DNA from: an uncultured Maritimibacter sp. | GTDB taxonomy: Bacteria > Pseudomonadota > Alphaproteobacteria > Rhodobacterales > Rhodobacteraceae | Length of the DNA stretch: 62,495 nt | NCBI GenBank assembly: GCA_913063035.1 | Contig: CAJXYS010000017.1 | Coordinates: forward strand, 1 to 62,495 | Direction of reading: 5' to 3' | Position numbers and translations under genes: made by a program | Shown: piece after piece, positions 15,784 to 24,100 of the stretch | Numbering within the stretch: position 1 is the stretch's first letter | How the letters are laid out: each line of letters starts with the position of its first letter | Notes under the pieces: generated by a model | Told to the model about the DNA's origin: nothing | The model's database searches: none | What the model saw: only the letters and a program-made list of their open reading frames with translations

Positions 15784-17607
15784 ATGCGCCTGCCGTCTTT
15801 CCGGCCCGGACCCGTCCGCCGTGCATTGGCGGCCCTGGCGCTTGGCCTGTGCGGGCTTGCCGCCGCGAGCGCGGCGGATGCCGCCGAGGTATCGCTGGCC
15901 GCGCCGTCGGCGGATGAGGATCTCACCGCGGCCCTCGAGGCGGCCTCGCTCCTGGTGGCAGCCGAGCGCGACGGCGAGACCAACGCGGATGAACTGGTCG
16001 CCGCGGCGCAGGCCGATTACGGACGGCTGCTGGCCGCGCTCTACGCCCAGGGCCACTATGGCGGCGTCATCACGATCCGCGTCGACGGCCGCGAGGCGTC
16101 CGGCATCGCCCCGCTCGACGCCCCCGAGCAGGTCGACCGCGTCGAGATCACGGTCCGGCCCGGCCCGCTCTTCACCTTCGGGCGGGTCGAGGTCGCCCCC
16201 CGCGCCCCGGGCACCGAGCTGGCGGACAGCGTGGCGGCCGGCGCCGCCGCGCGCACCCCGGCGATGCGGCAGGCCGTCGAGACCGCGATCGAAGGCTGGC
16301 GCGAGACCGGCCGCCCCAAGGCCCGTGCGACGGACCAGAGCATCACGGCAGATCACCGCAACCGCAGGGTGGACGCGGCCTTCACCATCGATCCGGGCCG
16401 GCTGGCCCGCTTCGGCAGGTTGATCGTCACCGGCGAGTCGCGCGTTCGACCGGACCGGATCCGTGCCATCGCCGGGCTGCCGAGCGGCGAACGTTTCTCG
16501 CCCGAGGCGCTGGAACGCGCCGCGGGCCGGCTGCGGCGGGCCGGAGCCTTCGGGGCGATCACGCTTTCGGAAGGCGAGGTGATCGGCCCGGACGGGCGGC
16601 TCGACATCACCGCGCAGATCTCGGACCGCAAACCGCGCCGCATCGGGGGCGGGGCCGAGTTCTCGACCGTCGACGGGTTGACGCTGAGCGGCTTCTGGCT
16701 GCACCGCAACCTGCGAGGCGGGGCCGAGCGACTGCGCTTCGACGCCGAGATCGCCGGGATCGGGGGCGAGACGGGCGGCGTGGATTACGTTCTCTCGACC
16801 CGCTTCACCCGGCCCGCGACCTTCACGCCCGACACCACGCTCAGCATCGGTGCCGAGATCGGCCGCGAGGATGAGCCCGACTACCTGTCCGACCGCTTCG
16901 AGGCCGATATCGGCGTCGAGCACATCTTCTCGGAACGCTTCGGCGACCGGCTGACGGGCCGGCTGGCGGTGGGCACGCATATCGCGCGGGTCGAGGACGA
17001 CCAGGGCGAGCGCGACTTCACCTTCGTGACCCTGCCCGCCGGGCTGACCTGGGATGGCCGCGACGACCGGCTCGAGCCGACCGCCGGGCTCTACGGCGAC
17101 CTCGAAGCCACGCCCTTCACCGATCTGGACGCCGGCACCACGGGGCTCTGGCTCACCTTCGACGGCCGCGCCTACCGGCAGATCGGTCCGGCGGTCCTGG
17201 CCGGGCGCTTGCAGCTGGGCAGCCTCGCCGGGGCTGCGGGCAGCGAGGTGCCGCCCGACTACCTGTTCTATTCCGGGGGCGGCGGCACGGTGCGCGGACA
17301 GGACTACCAATCGCTCGGCATAGATCTGGGCGGTGGCGACAGCATCGGCGGGCGGTCCTTCACCGCCGTGTCGCTGGAGGCGCGGATGCCGGTCACGGGA
17401 CCCTTCGGCATGGCGGTTTTCGCGGATGCCGGCTATGTCGGCGCGGAAGCCTTACCGGACGGCAGCGGGGACTGGCATGCCGGGGCCGGGCTCGGCCTGC
17501 GCTACGACACCGGGATCGGGCCGCTGCGGGTCGACCTGGCCACCCCGGTGCGTGGCGGCGAGTCCGGCAGTATCCACGTCTATATCGGTATCGGACAGGC
17601 ATTTTGA
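15784..17607 (+). CDS. tamA: TamA, outer membrane Omp85-family translocation module
   Basis: A 607-residue outer membrane protein. The start at 15784 is chosen for its ribosome site and the signal peptide RRALAALALGLCGLAAASAADAAE. POTRA repeats occupy roughly residues 40-280 (for example RVEITVRPGPLFTFGRVEV and GRLIVTGESRVRPDRI). A 16-strand Omp85 barrel follows, with conserved GGGGTVRGQDYQSLG-type sequence near the lid lock and an aromatic end, IHVYIGIGQAF, for BAM recognition. Together with TamB it assists insertion of barrel proteins and, in current models, lipid transport to the outer membrane. Its stop overlaps the tamB start by 4 nt. Confidence 0.95.
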   Translation: MRLPSFRPGPVRRALAALALGLCGLAAASAADAAEVSLAAPSADEDLTAALEAASLLVAAERDGETNADELVAAAQADYGRLLAALYAQGHYGGVITIRVDGREASGIAPLDAPEQVDRVEITVRPGPLFTFGRVEVAPRAPGTELADSVAAGAAARTPAMRQAVETAIEGWRETGRPKARATDQSITADHRNRRVDAAFTIDPGRLARFGRLIVTGESRVRPDRIRAIAGLPSGERFSPEALERAAGRLRRAGAFGAITLSEGEVIGPDGRLDITAQISDRKPRRIGGGAEFSTVDGLTLSGFWLHRNLRGGAERLRFDAEIAGIGGETGGVDYVLSTRFTRPATFTPDTTLSIGAEIGREDEPDYLSDRFEADIGVEHIFSERFGDRLTGRLAVGTHIARVEDDQGERDFTFVTLPAGLTWDGRDDRLEPTAGLYGDLEATPFTDLDAGTTGLWLTFDGRAYRQIGPAVLAGRLQLGSLAGAAGSEVPPDYLFYSGGGGTVRGQDYQSLGIDLGGGDSIGGRSFTAVSLEARMPVTGPFGMAVFADAGYVGAEALPDGSGDWHAGAGLGLRYDTGIGPLRVDLATPVRGGESGSIHVYIGIGQAF

Positions 17608-20600
17608 GAAAGCTGGCACATATCTGCGCCGCCCTGGCCGTTTTGTTGCTGCCCGCCCTCGCGGCCGCACAGGACGACGGCGACGAGGGCAAGGGATTCC
17701 TGACGCGCAAGCTGCAGGAACTGCTGTCCGATGCCGGGCGTGAGGTGCGGATCGACGGCTTCGAAGGCGCGCTGAGCTCCGAGGCGACGATCGCAACGCT
17801 GACGATCGCCGATGATGACGGCGTCTGGCTCAGCCTCGAGGGGGTGACGCTCGACTGGAACCGGGGCGCGCTGCTGCGCGGCCGGGTCGAGGTCAACCGG
17901 CTGACCGCCGAGCGCATCGCCCTGCCCCGCCTGCCCGCGGGCGACGGGGATGCGGCGGCGCCGGCGCCGGAGGCGCAGGAGTTCGCCCTGCCGGAGCTGC
18001 CCGTGTCGGTGGAGATCGGCGAGATCAGCGCCGAGCGTGTGAACCTTGGCGCCCCGGTTTTGGGCCAGGCCACGGCGCTCACCGCGAAAGGGGGGCTGGC
18101 GCTCGTCTCCGGGCGCGGCACGGCCACGCTGGAGATCGCCCGCGTCGATGGCCCGCGCGGGCGTTTCGCGCTCGACGCGTCCTATGACAACGCGACGCAG
18201 GACCTCGCGCTGGATCTCGACCTGCAGGAAGAGGCCGACGGGATCGCCGCCCGGCTTCTTCAGCTGCCCGGGCGGCCGGCGGTCGCGCTGACGGTGGCGG
18301 GCACGGGGGCGCTCTCGGATTTCACGGCCGATATCCGGCTGGCGACGGAGGGCCGCGACCGTCTCACCGGGCGGGTTCGGCTGGCACGGGACGAGGACGC
18401 CGCCGGCGCCGGAACGCAGCGCTTCTCCGCCGATCTCGGCGGCGATATCCGCCCGCTGATGGACGCCGACTACCGGGCCTTCTTCGGGGCCGACACGCGG
18501 CTTGACCTGGCCGGTCACCGCACGCCCTCGGGCGTGACCGTGATCGAGCGGCTGAACATCGAAACCGCGCAGTTCGGCCTGGGCGGCACCGCCCGGATCG
18601 GCGCCGACGGGTTCCCCGAGCGTTTCGATCTCAACGGGCGGATCGCCGCCGCGTCGGGCGGCCGGGTGATCCTGCCGGCAGGCGCGCCGCAGACCAGCCT
18701 GCGCAGTGCCCGCCTGACGCTGTCCTACGACGCCAAGCGCGGCAGCGGCTGGCAGGGCTCCATCCTGGCCGAGGAGGTGACCCGCGACGGCACCGACATC
18801 GATCGGCTGGCGCTCGACGCGCGGGGTACGCTGACCCGGCAGCCCCGCGACACCGGCGGGATCAAGGCCGTGCGGGCGCAGGTCGAGGCCACCGCCGAGG
18901 GCCTCGCCTTCGCCGACGCGGCACTGGCCCGCGCGACCGGCCCGCGCGTCACGGCGTCGGCGGGCCTGTCGTGGCAGGCCGGCGGCGCGCTGCACCTCGC
19001 GGATGTCCGGCTCGGCGGGGCCGATTACAGCCTGTCGCTCGACGGGCGGGTCTCGGACCTGGCCGGGGGGATCGCGACCCGGGGGACGGTGCAGCTCTCG
19101 GCTGCGGACCTGTCGCGGTTCTCGGGTCTCGCCGGACGCCCGCTGCGGGGCATGGCCGAGCTGCAAGCCGAAGGGAGCGCGACGCTCCTCTCGGGCAGTT
19201 TCGACATCGAGGCGGCGGGACGGACAGATGGCCTGTCGATCGGCGAGCCGACCGCGGACGTGCTCGTCGGCGGGCCCGGGCGGCTTGCGCTCTCGGCCCG
19301 GCGCGATACCGGCGGCGTCACGCTGCGCGCCTTCGAGATCACCACCCCCGGTCTGGAGGCTTCGGCGGAAGGCAGCGTCGCCAGCGGGGCGACCCGGCTG
19401 GAGGTCGCGGCGCGGATCACCGATGTCGCGCGGCTCACCGACGCGCTGTCGGGGCCATTGTCGGTCGCCGGGACACTGGGACAGGACGGCGCGGACTACA
19501 GGCTCGACGTCGCGCTCGAGGGACCGGGCGGCAGCCGCGCAACGGTGGCCGGTAGCTACGCACCCGGGGCGAACCGCGCCGATCTCGACGTGGACGGGCG
19601 CCTGCCTCTGGCGTTGGCCGACGCGGTGCTCGGCGGCGGCGTCCGGCTGCGCGGGGACCTGGACTTCGATCTTGCCATCGACGGCCCGCCCGGCATCGGC
19701 GCGCTCTCGGGGCGGGTCTCGACCGCCGGCACGCGGGTGCTGCTGCCCGAGGCGCGGCTGACGCTGCAGGACGTTGAGGCCCGGGCCGATATCGCCGGGG
19801 GCGCGGTCGAGATCGACGTGGGCGCCGAGGTCGAGACGGGGGGACGGATTACCGCCGACGGCCGCGTCATCCTGGCGCCCGACGCCGGCTTCCCCGGCGC
19901 GCTGCGCATCGGGCTGCGCAACGTGGTTCTCGAGGATCCGGCGCTTTACCGCACCTCCCTCGCCGGCGACGTCACGGTCGACGGCGCCCTGGCCGGGGGC
20001 GCGCGCATCGCGGGCCGCATCGATCTCGGCGAGACCGATTTGAGGGTGCCGACCTCGACCTTCGGCAGCCTCGAAGCGATCCCGCCCATCACCCACCTGG
20101 GCGAACCGGGCGACGTGCGCACGACACGCCAGCGCGCGCATCTCCTGGACGGCGACGCGAACGGCGATGGCGGCACGGCCGGGCCGGCCTACCCGCTCGA
20201 CGTGACGATCTCGGCGCCACGGCGGATCTTCCTGCGCGGGCGCGGGCTCGACGCGGAGCTTGGCGGCGAGCTGCGCCTGGCCGGGACGACCGCCGAGGTC
20301 ATCCCGACGGGCCAGTTCGAGCTGGTCCGCGGCCGGCTCGATATCCTGGCCCAGCGCTTGGTGCTGACGGAGGGCGCGCTCAGCTTGGCGGGAACCTTCG
20401 AGCCCCGCGTCAGGCTGGTCGCGCGGTCCGAAACCGACGACGGCGTGATCGTCTTCATCATCGTCGAGGGCGCGGCCACCGATCCGGAGATCACCTTCCG
20501 CTCGGAACCCGAGCTGCCCGAGGACGAGATCCTGGCGCAGCTCTTCTTCGGCCGGGGCATCGACGAGTTGTCAGCCTTCCAGGCCGCCCAGCTCGCCGAC

Positions 20601-20885
20601 GCGATAGCCGAACTCAGCGGGCGGGGCAGCGTCGGGGTGATCGGACGGCTGCGCGACCAGTTCGGGCTGGACGATCTCGACATCCAGACCAGCGAGGACG
20701 GCGGCACCACGGCACGGATCGGGAAATACATCACCGACAACGTCTACACGGACCTGGTGATCGGCTCCGACGGCAAGACGGAGATCACGATCAATCTCGA
20801 CGTGACCCCGAGCCTGACCGCGCGCGGCAGCGTCGGCGCGGAAGGCGAGAGCGGCATCGGCATCTTCTTCGAGCGCGACTACTGA
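17604..20885 (+). CDS. tamB: TamB, inner-membrane-anchored translocation/lipid transport protein
   Basis: A 1093-residue AsmA-like/TamB protein. It begins at a TTG codon inside the TGA of tamA (TTGA overlap), implying translational coupling. The N terminus RKLAHICAALAVLLLPALAAA is a signal anchor. A very long stretch of beta-strand repeats should form the periplasm-spanning hydrophobic groove. The C-terminal DUF490 domain is clear: ELVRGRLDILAQRLVLTEG, then SEPELPEDEILAQLFFGR and the ending GIGIFFERDY. It interacts with TamA POTRA domains. The length is typical for alphaproteobacterial members. Confidence 0.95.
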   Translation: MRKLAHICAALAVLLLPALAAAQDDGDEGKGFLTRKLQELLSDAGREVRIDGFEGALSSEATIATLTIADDDGVWLSLEGVTLDWNRGALLRGRVEVNRLTAERIALPRLPAGDGDAAAPAPEAQEFALPELPVSVEIGEISAERVNLGAPVLGQATALTAKGGLALVSGRGTATLEIARVDGPRGRFALDASYDNATQDLALDLDLQEEADGIAARLLQLPGRPAVALTVAGTGALSDFTADIRLATEGRDRLTGRVRLARDEDAAGAGTQRFSADLGGDIRPLMDADYRAFFGADTRLDLAGHRTPSGVTVIERLNIETAQFGLGGTARIGADGFPERFDLNGRIAAASGGRVILPAGAPQTSLRSARLTLSYDAKRGSGWQGSILAEEVTRDGTDIDRLALDARGTLTRQPRDTGGIKAVRAQVEATAEGLAFADAALARATGPRVTASAGLSWQAGGALHLADVRLGGADYSLSLDGRVSDLAGGIATRGTVQLSAADLSRFSGLAGRPLRGMAELQAEGSATLLSGSFDIEAAGRTDGLSIGEPTADVLVGGPGRLALSARRDTGGVTLRAFEITTPGLEASAEGSVASGATRLEVAARITDVARLTDALSGPLSVAGTLGQDGADYRLDVALEGPGGSRATVAGSYAPGANRADLDVDGRLPLALADAVLGGGVRLRGDLDFDLAIDGPPGIGALSGRVSTAGTRVLLPEARLTLQDVEARADIAGGAVEIDVGAEVETGGRITADGRVILAPDAGFPGALRIGLRNVVLEDPALYRTSLAGDVTVDGALAGGARIAGRIDLGETDLRVPTSTFGSLEAIPPITHLGEPGDVRTTRQRAHLLDGDANGDGGTAGPAYPLDVTISAPRRIFLRGRGLDAELGGELRLAGTTAEVIPTGQFELVRGRLDILAQRLVLTEGALSLAGTFEPRVRLVARSETDDGVIVFIIVEGAATDPEITFRSEPELPEDEILAQLFFGRGIDELSAFQAAQLADAIAELSGRGSVGVIGRLRDQFGLDDLDIQTSEDGGTTARIGKYITDNVYTDLVIGSDGKTEITINLDVTPSLTARGSVGAEGESGIGIFFERDY

Positions 20886-20896
20886 GCCCGGACGCG

Positions 20897-20914
20897 CTGT
20901 CATGAAAGGGTCGC
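20897..20914 (+). promoter_or_regulatory. Weak Pho-box-like site before the PHP gene
   Basis: CTGTCATGAAAGGGTCGC has a perfect first half-site (CTGTCAT) and an A-rich spacer, but a poor second half. It is 55 bp upstream of the PHP phosphoesterase start. It is listed because two better Pho boxes occur in this window; on its own it is weak. Confidence 0.25.
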
Positions 20915-20969
20915 AGGCGAATGCTAGGCCAGCCCGGCATTTCAGCGCGCGCGCCCCAGGAGAGACACG

Positions 20970-21893
20970 ATGACGCCCGACGCCTTCGCCGCCCCCGGCC
21001 GTTTTTTCCGCGGCAACCTGCACACCCATTCGACGCTGTCAGACGGGGCGCTGTCCCCGGCCGAGGTCTGCCGGCGTTACCGGGCCGAGGGCTACGACTT
21101 CATCAGCCTCACCGATCACTTCGTCGGGCTCTTCGATTACCCGATCGCCGATACGACGGGGTTTCGCGGCAACGGCTTCACCACGATCCCCGGCGCCGAA
21201 CTTCATTCCGGGGCCATGTCGAACGGCGAGCTCTGGCATATCCTCGCCGTCGGCCTGCCTGCGGATTTCGCGCCCTCCCACTCGCCGAGCTTTGTCCCGG
21301 TGGACGGACAGGAGACCGGGCCGGAGCTGGCCGCGCGGGCCCGCGACGCGGGCGCCTTCGTCGCGGTGGCGCATCCGCAATGGTCCGGCCTGACGCTGGC
21401 GGACGCGCGCAGCCTCGAGGCCGCCCACGCGGTGGAGGTCTATAACCACGGCTGCGCCACCGGTGCCGACCGCCCCGATGGCCTGCACACGCTCGACCTG
21501 CTGCTGACCGAGGGGCGGCACCTGTCGCTGGTCGCCACGGACGACGCGCATTTCCATGGCCCGGATCATTTCGGCGGCTGGGTGATGGTCAAGGCCGAGG
21601 AGAACGCCCCCGAGACCTTGCTGGAGGCGCTGAAGGCCGGGCGGCACTACAGCAGCCAGGGCCCCGAGTTGCGCGGCATCACGCTCGGCGCGCGCGAGAT
21701 CACGGTCGATTGCTCGGCGGTGGGCGCGGTGATCGTCCAGGGCGCGGGCACCGCCGCCGAGGTGCTCCACGGCATCTCGATGACCCAGGCCACGCTGCCG
21801 CTGTCGCGCTTCCGCCGAAGCCCGTGGATACGGGTGACGGTCATCGACCGGGCCGGGCGGCGGGCCTGGTCGAACCCGATCTGGCTGAACTGA
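20970..21893 (+). CDS. PHP domain phosphoesterase
   Basis: A 307-residue metal-dependent phosphoesterase of the polymerase-and-histidinol-phosphatase fold. Metal ligands are visible in order: H18 and H20 in NLHTHSTLSDG, the aspartate/histidine pair in SLTDHFVG, the glutamate of PGAELHSG, the histidine of VAVAHPQWSG, and TDDAHFHG near residue 192. The arrangement is that of short PHP phosphoesterases. It acts on phosphomonoesters or phosphodiesters of unknown identity. 'aggagagacacg' is its ribosome site. It is immediately followed by a Pho box that drives the region downstream of it, suggesting a phosphate-related neighbourhood. Confidence 0.85.
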   Translation: MTPDAFAAPGRFFRGNLHTHSTLSDGALSPAEVCRRYRAEGYDFISLTDHFVGLFDYPIADTTGFRGNGFTTIPGAELHSGAMSNGELWHILAVGLPADFAPSHSPSFVPVDGQETGPELAARARDAGAFVAVAHPQWSGLTLADARSLEAAHAVEVYNHGCATGADRPDGLHTLDLLLTEGRHLSLVATDDAHFHGPDHFGGWVMVKAEENAPETLLEALKAGRHYSSQGPELRGITLGAREITVDCSAVGAVIVQGAGTAAEVLHGISMTQATLPLSRFRRSPWIRVTVIDRAGRRAWSNPIWLN

Positions 21894-21900
21894 GCGAGAC

Positions 21901-21918
21901 CTGTCATAAAACTGTGAT
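21901..21918 (+). promoter_or_regulatory. PhoB box
   Basis: CTGTCATAAAACTGTGAT matches the PhoB consensus CTGTCATAAATCTGTCAT at 16 of 18 positions, with the two half-sites 11 bp apart. A -10-like GATGCT begins exactly 10 bp after the box, the spacing seen at Pho promoters. It points rightward into a region with no convincing gene before the terminator at 22180-22215. Confidence 0.7.
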
Positions 21919-21940
21919 GTGGATAAGTGATGCTTCGGGT

Positions 21941-22215
21941 GAGGCTGCCCCGTGCGGCGCGACCGGAGGGTAACGATTTGCGGGTGAGCGAGTGCAGGTG
22001 GCATCCCGGCCTGGCCGTGACGGAACGGGCGCGTGCCCTGTCAAGGCCGCGGCCCCCGCACCGCATGCGTGCCACCGCCTTTTCCCCCGCCCCCCATGCC
22101 GCGACCGCCCGGGCGACCTGCCCGCGACGGCGACGATCCCCATGAGACAGGTTTCCCGAGTGCCCGTGTAGCGAGTACGGAGCGTCCCGGCCCCATCCGC
22201 CGGGACGCTCTTTTT
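21941..22215 (+). ncRNA. Candidate phosphate-regulated small RNA
   Basis: Inferred transcript of about 275 nt running from the Pho-box promoter to a strong intrinsic terminator. No persuasive coding sequence lies inside; the open frames are short, arginine-rich or lack ribosome sites. GGTGGCA near 21998 and TGCCACC near 22070 can pair, suggesting an internal stem. A nine-codon frame, MRQVSRVPV (22143-22172), ends just before the terminator and could be a tiny translated element. The next gene on the right is on the other strand, so this is not a leader for it. It does not resemble 6S, SRP, RNase P or tmRNA. Confidence 0.45.
22180..22215 (+). terminator. Rho-independent terminator
   Basis: A 12-bp GC-rich stem, GAGCGTCCCGGC / GCCGGGACGCTC, closes a 7-nt loop (22192-22198) and is followed by TTTTT at 22211-22215. 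It is the clearest intrinsic terminator in the window, oriented rightward. It lies 290 bp past the PHP gene stop. Confidence 0.9.
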
Positions 22216-22246
22216 CGGGATACCGGCGGGCCGGCCGCCCGGGCTG

Positions 22247-22765
22247 CTAACCGGTGCCCGGCTTCGGCGGCGCTTTCGGCGTGAAACTGTCCCGGTCAGG
22301 CTTGATGTCGAGCAGCGGCGTGCCGTCGAGGCAGTCGAGCCCGCGCACCGTCAGCACCGGTCCGTCGATCGCCACCAGGCGGACAAGCGCCGTGCCGATC
22401 GGGTTGGGCCGCTCGGGCGAGCGGAGCGCGAAGGTGCCGTAAAGCGTCCCGTCCGACGTCGGGTTCTGCACCAGGAGATCGCGCCGCGACCGGTCGAGCC
22501 AGTAGAGAAGCTCGACCGTTTCGTAGGCCTCCAGCCCGGCAAGCGCCCGGTCGAAGGGCGCGAACAGCTCCACGCGGCATGCCGGGCCATCGGCCCCGCC
22601 CTGGCGCGGGCAATCGGCCCGGTCGGTCCAGGGCGTGCCGATCCGGCCGATGAACCGGAGCCCCGCATCGCGCGGTGCGCCGGTCTCCGCGGCGACCTCG
22701 CCGGCGCGGGTCCCGGTCACGGGCGCGCGCCGCGCCCGGTGGGACGCGCCGCGTTCACGCGGCAC
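22247..22765 (-). CDS. trmO: tRNA (N6-threonylcarbamoyladenosine37-N6)-methyltransferase TrmO
   Basis: A 172-residue TsaA/TrmO-family SAM-dependent methyltransferase that converts t6A37 to m6t6A37 in ANN-decoding tRNAs. FIGRIGTPW is the beta-barrel start, followed by VELLYWLDRSRRDL, the signature RSPERPNPIGTALVRL and LDCLDGTPLLDIKP. The start is GTG at 22765, overlapping the aminotransferase stop by 11 nt; a later GTG at 22720 is possible because family similarity begins only at about residue 35. Some TsaA-type proteins serve other roles, so TrmO activity is a family-level call. Confidence 0.85.
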   Translation of the reverse strand: MPRERGASHRARRAPVTGTRAGEVAAETGAPRDAGLRFIGRIGTPWTDRADCPRQGGADGPACRVELFAPFDRALAGLEAYETVELLYWLDRSRRDLLVQNPTSDGTLYGTFALRSPERPNPIGTALVRLVAIDGPVLTVRGLDCLDGTPLLDIKPDRDSFTPKAPPKPGTG

Positions 22766-24017
22766 TCTCGGCGATCTCGCGGATCGCGGTCAGGAAGCGG
22801 GCGACCTCGTCGGTGGTGTTGTAGTGGCAGAGCGACACGCGGATGCAGCTGTCGAGCCCCAGGGGATCGAGGATGTTGCCCGAGTAGTGATCGGCCTTGC
22901 GCGTGTGGGTGCGGATGCCCTGCGCGTTCAGCCGGCTCACGACCTCGGCTGCGGGCACGCCATCGACGGTGATCGAGACCAGCCCCTCGCGCCGGGGATT
23001 GTCGATGCCGCCGATCACCCCGATGCCCGGAATGTCGGCCAGCCCGGCCAGGTTGCCCGTGCCGTGCAGCATCGCGTCGGTCAGCGCCGTTTCGTGCTCG
23101 TGGATCGCCCGGCCCGCGGCCTCGATCCGGGTGCGGCGGTCGTCGGAGTCGCTGAACCGGCCGCCCAGCCAGTCGAAATAGGCCACCACCTCCGAGAAGG
23201 TCGCGTAGGCCCCAGTATCCCGCGTGCCCAGCTCCCAGGGTTCGCCCGGCGCGCCCATCAGGTGATCATGCGGCATCTGCGCCAGCCGGTCGGACACCCA
23301 GGCCACCCCGTAGCCATGACGCGAGAAGCACTTGTAGGGCGAGATCACGTAGCCGTCGATGCCGTAGGACCGGATGTCCAGCCGGCCATGCGCGGCGTGC
23401 TGGATTCCGTCCACGATGATGTAGCAGTCCGGCGCCGTCTCGCGGATCTTCCGGGCGATGGCGCCGACATCCACGCCCATGCCCGTCACCGGCGAGGTGT
23501 GCAGGATCGTGGCCACCCGCGTATCGGGCGTGATCTCGGGGGCGTAATGCGCCGGATCGACCGAGCCGGTCGCGTCGTCATGGGCCACCAGCACATGGGT
23601 CTGGCCGGCGATCTCGCTCCACTGTCTGGCGGCGCTGCGCGAGGCGGGATGTTCCAGCGTCGTGCCGAGCACGCGGCCGCCGCCGCGGGTGCCGATACAG
23701 GCCGCGCGGATCAGCCGAAACAGCAGCTCCGTCCCGCTCTCGCCGACGAAGAACTGGCCCTCGGGCGCGTTGAAGAGCACCCGCATATCCGCCTTGGCGC
23801 GGTTGATGATATCGACCAGTGCGTACGCCGCGGGGTTATCCCGGCCCTGGTTGTCGGGGATTGCGGCGAACTTCGTCGTGGTCTCGACCACGGAATTCAA
23901 CGTCAGCGCGCCGCCCGCGTTTTCGAAAAAGACGCGATCGCCCTGGAAGGGGCAGCTGTCGACATGGGCGAAACGCCCGCGGATCTCGTCCATCAGGCCC
24001 GGTGTCTGCTCGAACAT
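22755..24017 (-). CDS. Class V aminotransferase (SufS/isopenicillin-epimerase-like PLP enzyme)
   Basis: A 420-residue PLP enzyme. Family marks are FFENAGGALTLNSVV at the N terminus, GESGTELLFRL, the PLP-aspartate segment YIIVDGIQHAAHG, and the Schiff-base lysine in ISPYKCFSRHGYG. The cysteine-loop of true cysteine desulfurases is not obvious, so it is more likely an aminotransferase, lyase or epimerase than an Fe-S sulfur donor. It is 83 bp downstream of a TRAP transporter in the same direction and may act on the imported compound. The substrate is unknown. Confidence 0.82.
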   Translation of the reverse strand: MFEQTPGLMDEIRGRFAHVDSCPFQGDRVFFENAGGALTLNSVVETTTKFAAIPDNQGRDNPAAYALVDIINRAKADMRVLFNAPEGQFFVGESGTELLFRLIRAACIGTRGGGRVLGTTLEHPASRSAARQWSEIAGQTHVLVAHDDATGSVDPAHYAPEITPDTRVATILHTSPVTGMGVDVGAIARKIRETAPDCYIIVDGIQHAAHGRLDIRSYGIDGYVISPYKCFSRHGYGVAWVSDRLAQMPHDHLMGAPGEPWELGTRDTGAYATFSEVVAYFDWLGGRFSDSDDRRTRIEAAGRAIHEHETALTDAMLHGTGNLAGLADIPGIGVIGGIDNPRREGLVSITVDGVPAAEVVSRLNAQGIRTHTRKADHYSGNILDPLGLDSCIRVSLCHYNTTDEVARFLTAIREIAESAA

Positions 24018-24100
24018 TCTCTCTCCTCGACGGTTTGGGACGGGCGCCCGGACGGTGCCCGCCGGATTAGGGTGTCAGCGATAGCCGCGACGGCAGGCGG

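Noticed and set aside
21927-22145. 72-codon frame inside the candidate small RNA.
   Set aside because: Arginine/proline-rich, no ribosome site, and looks like chance translation of GC-rich DNA.
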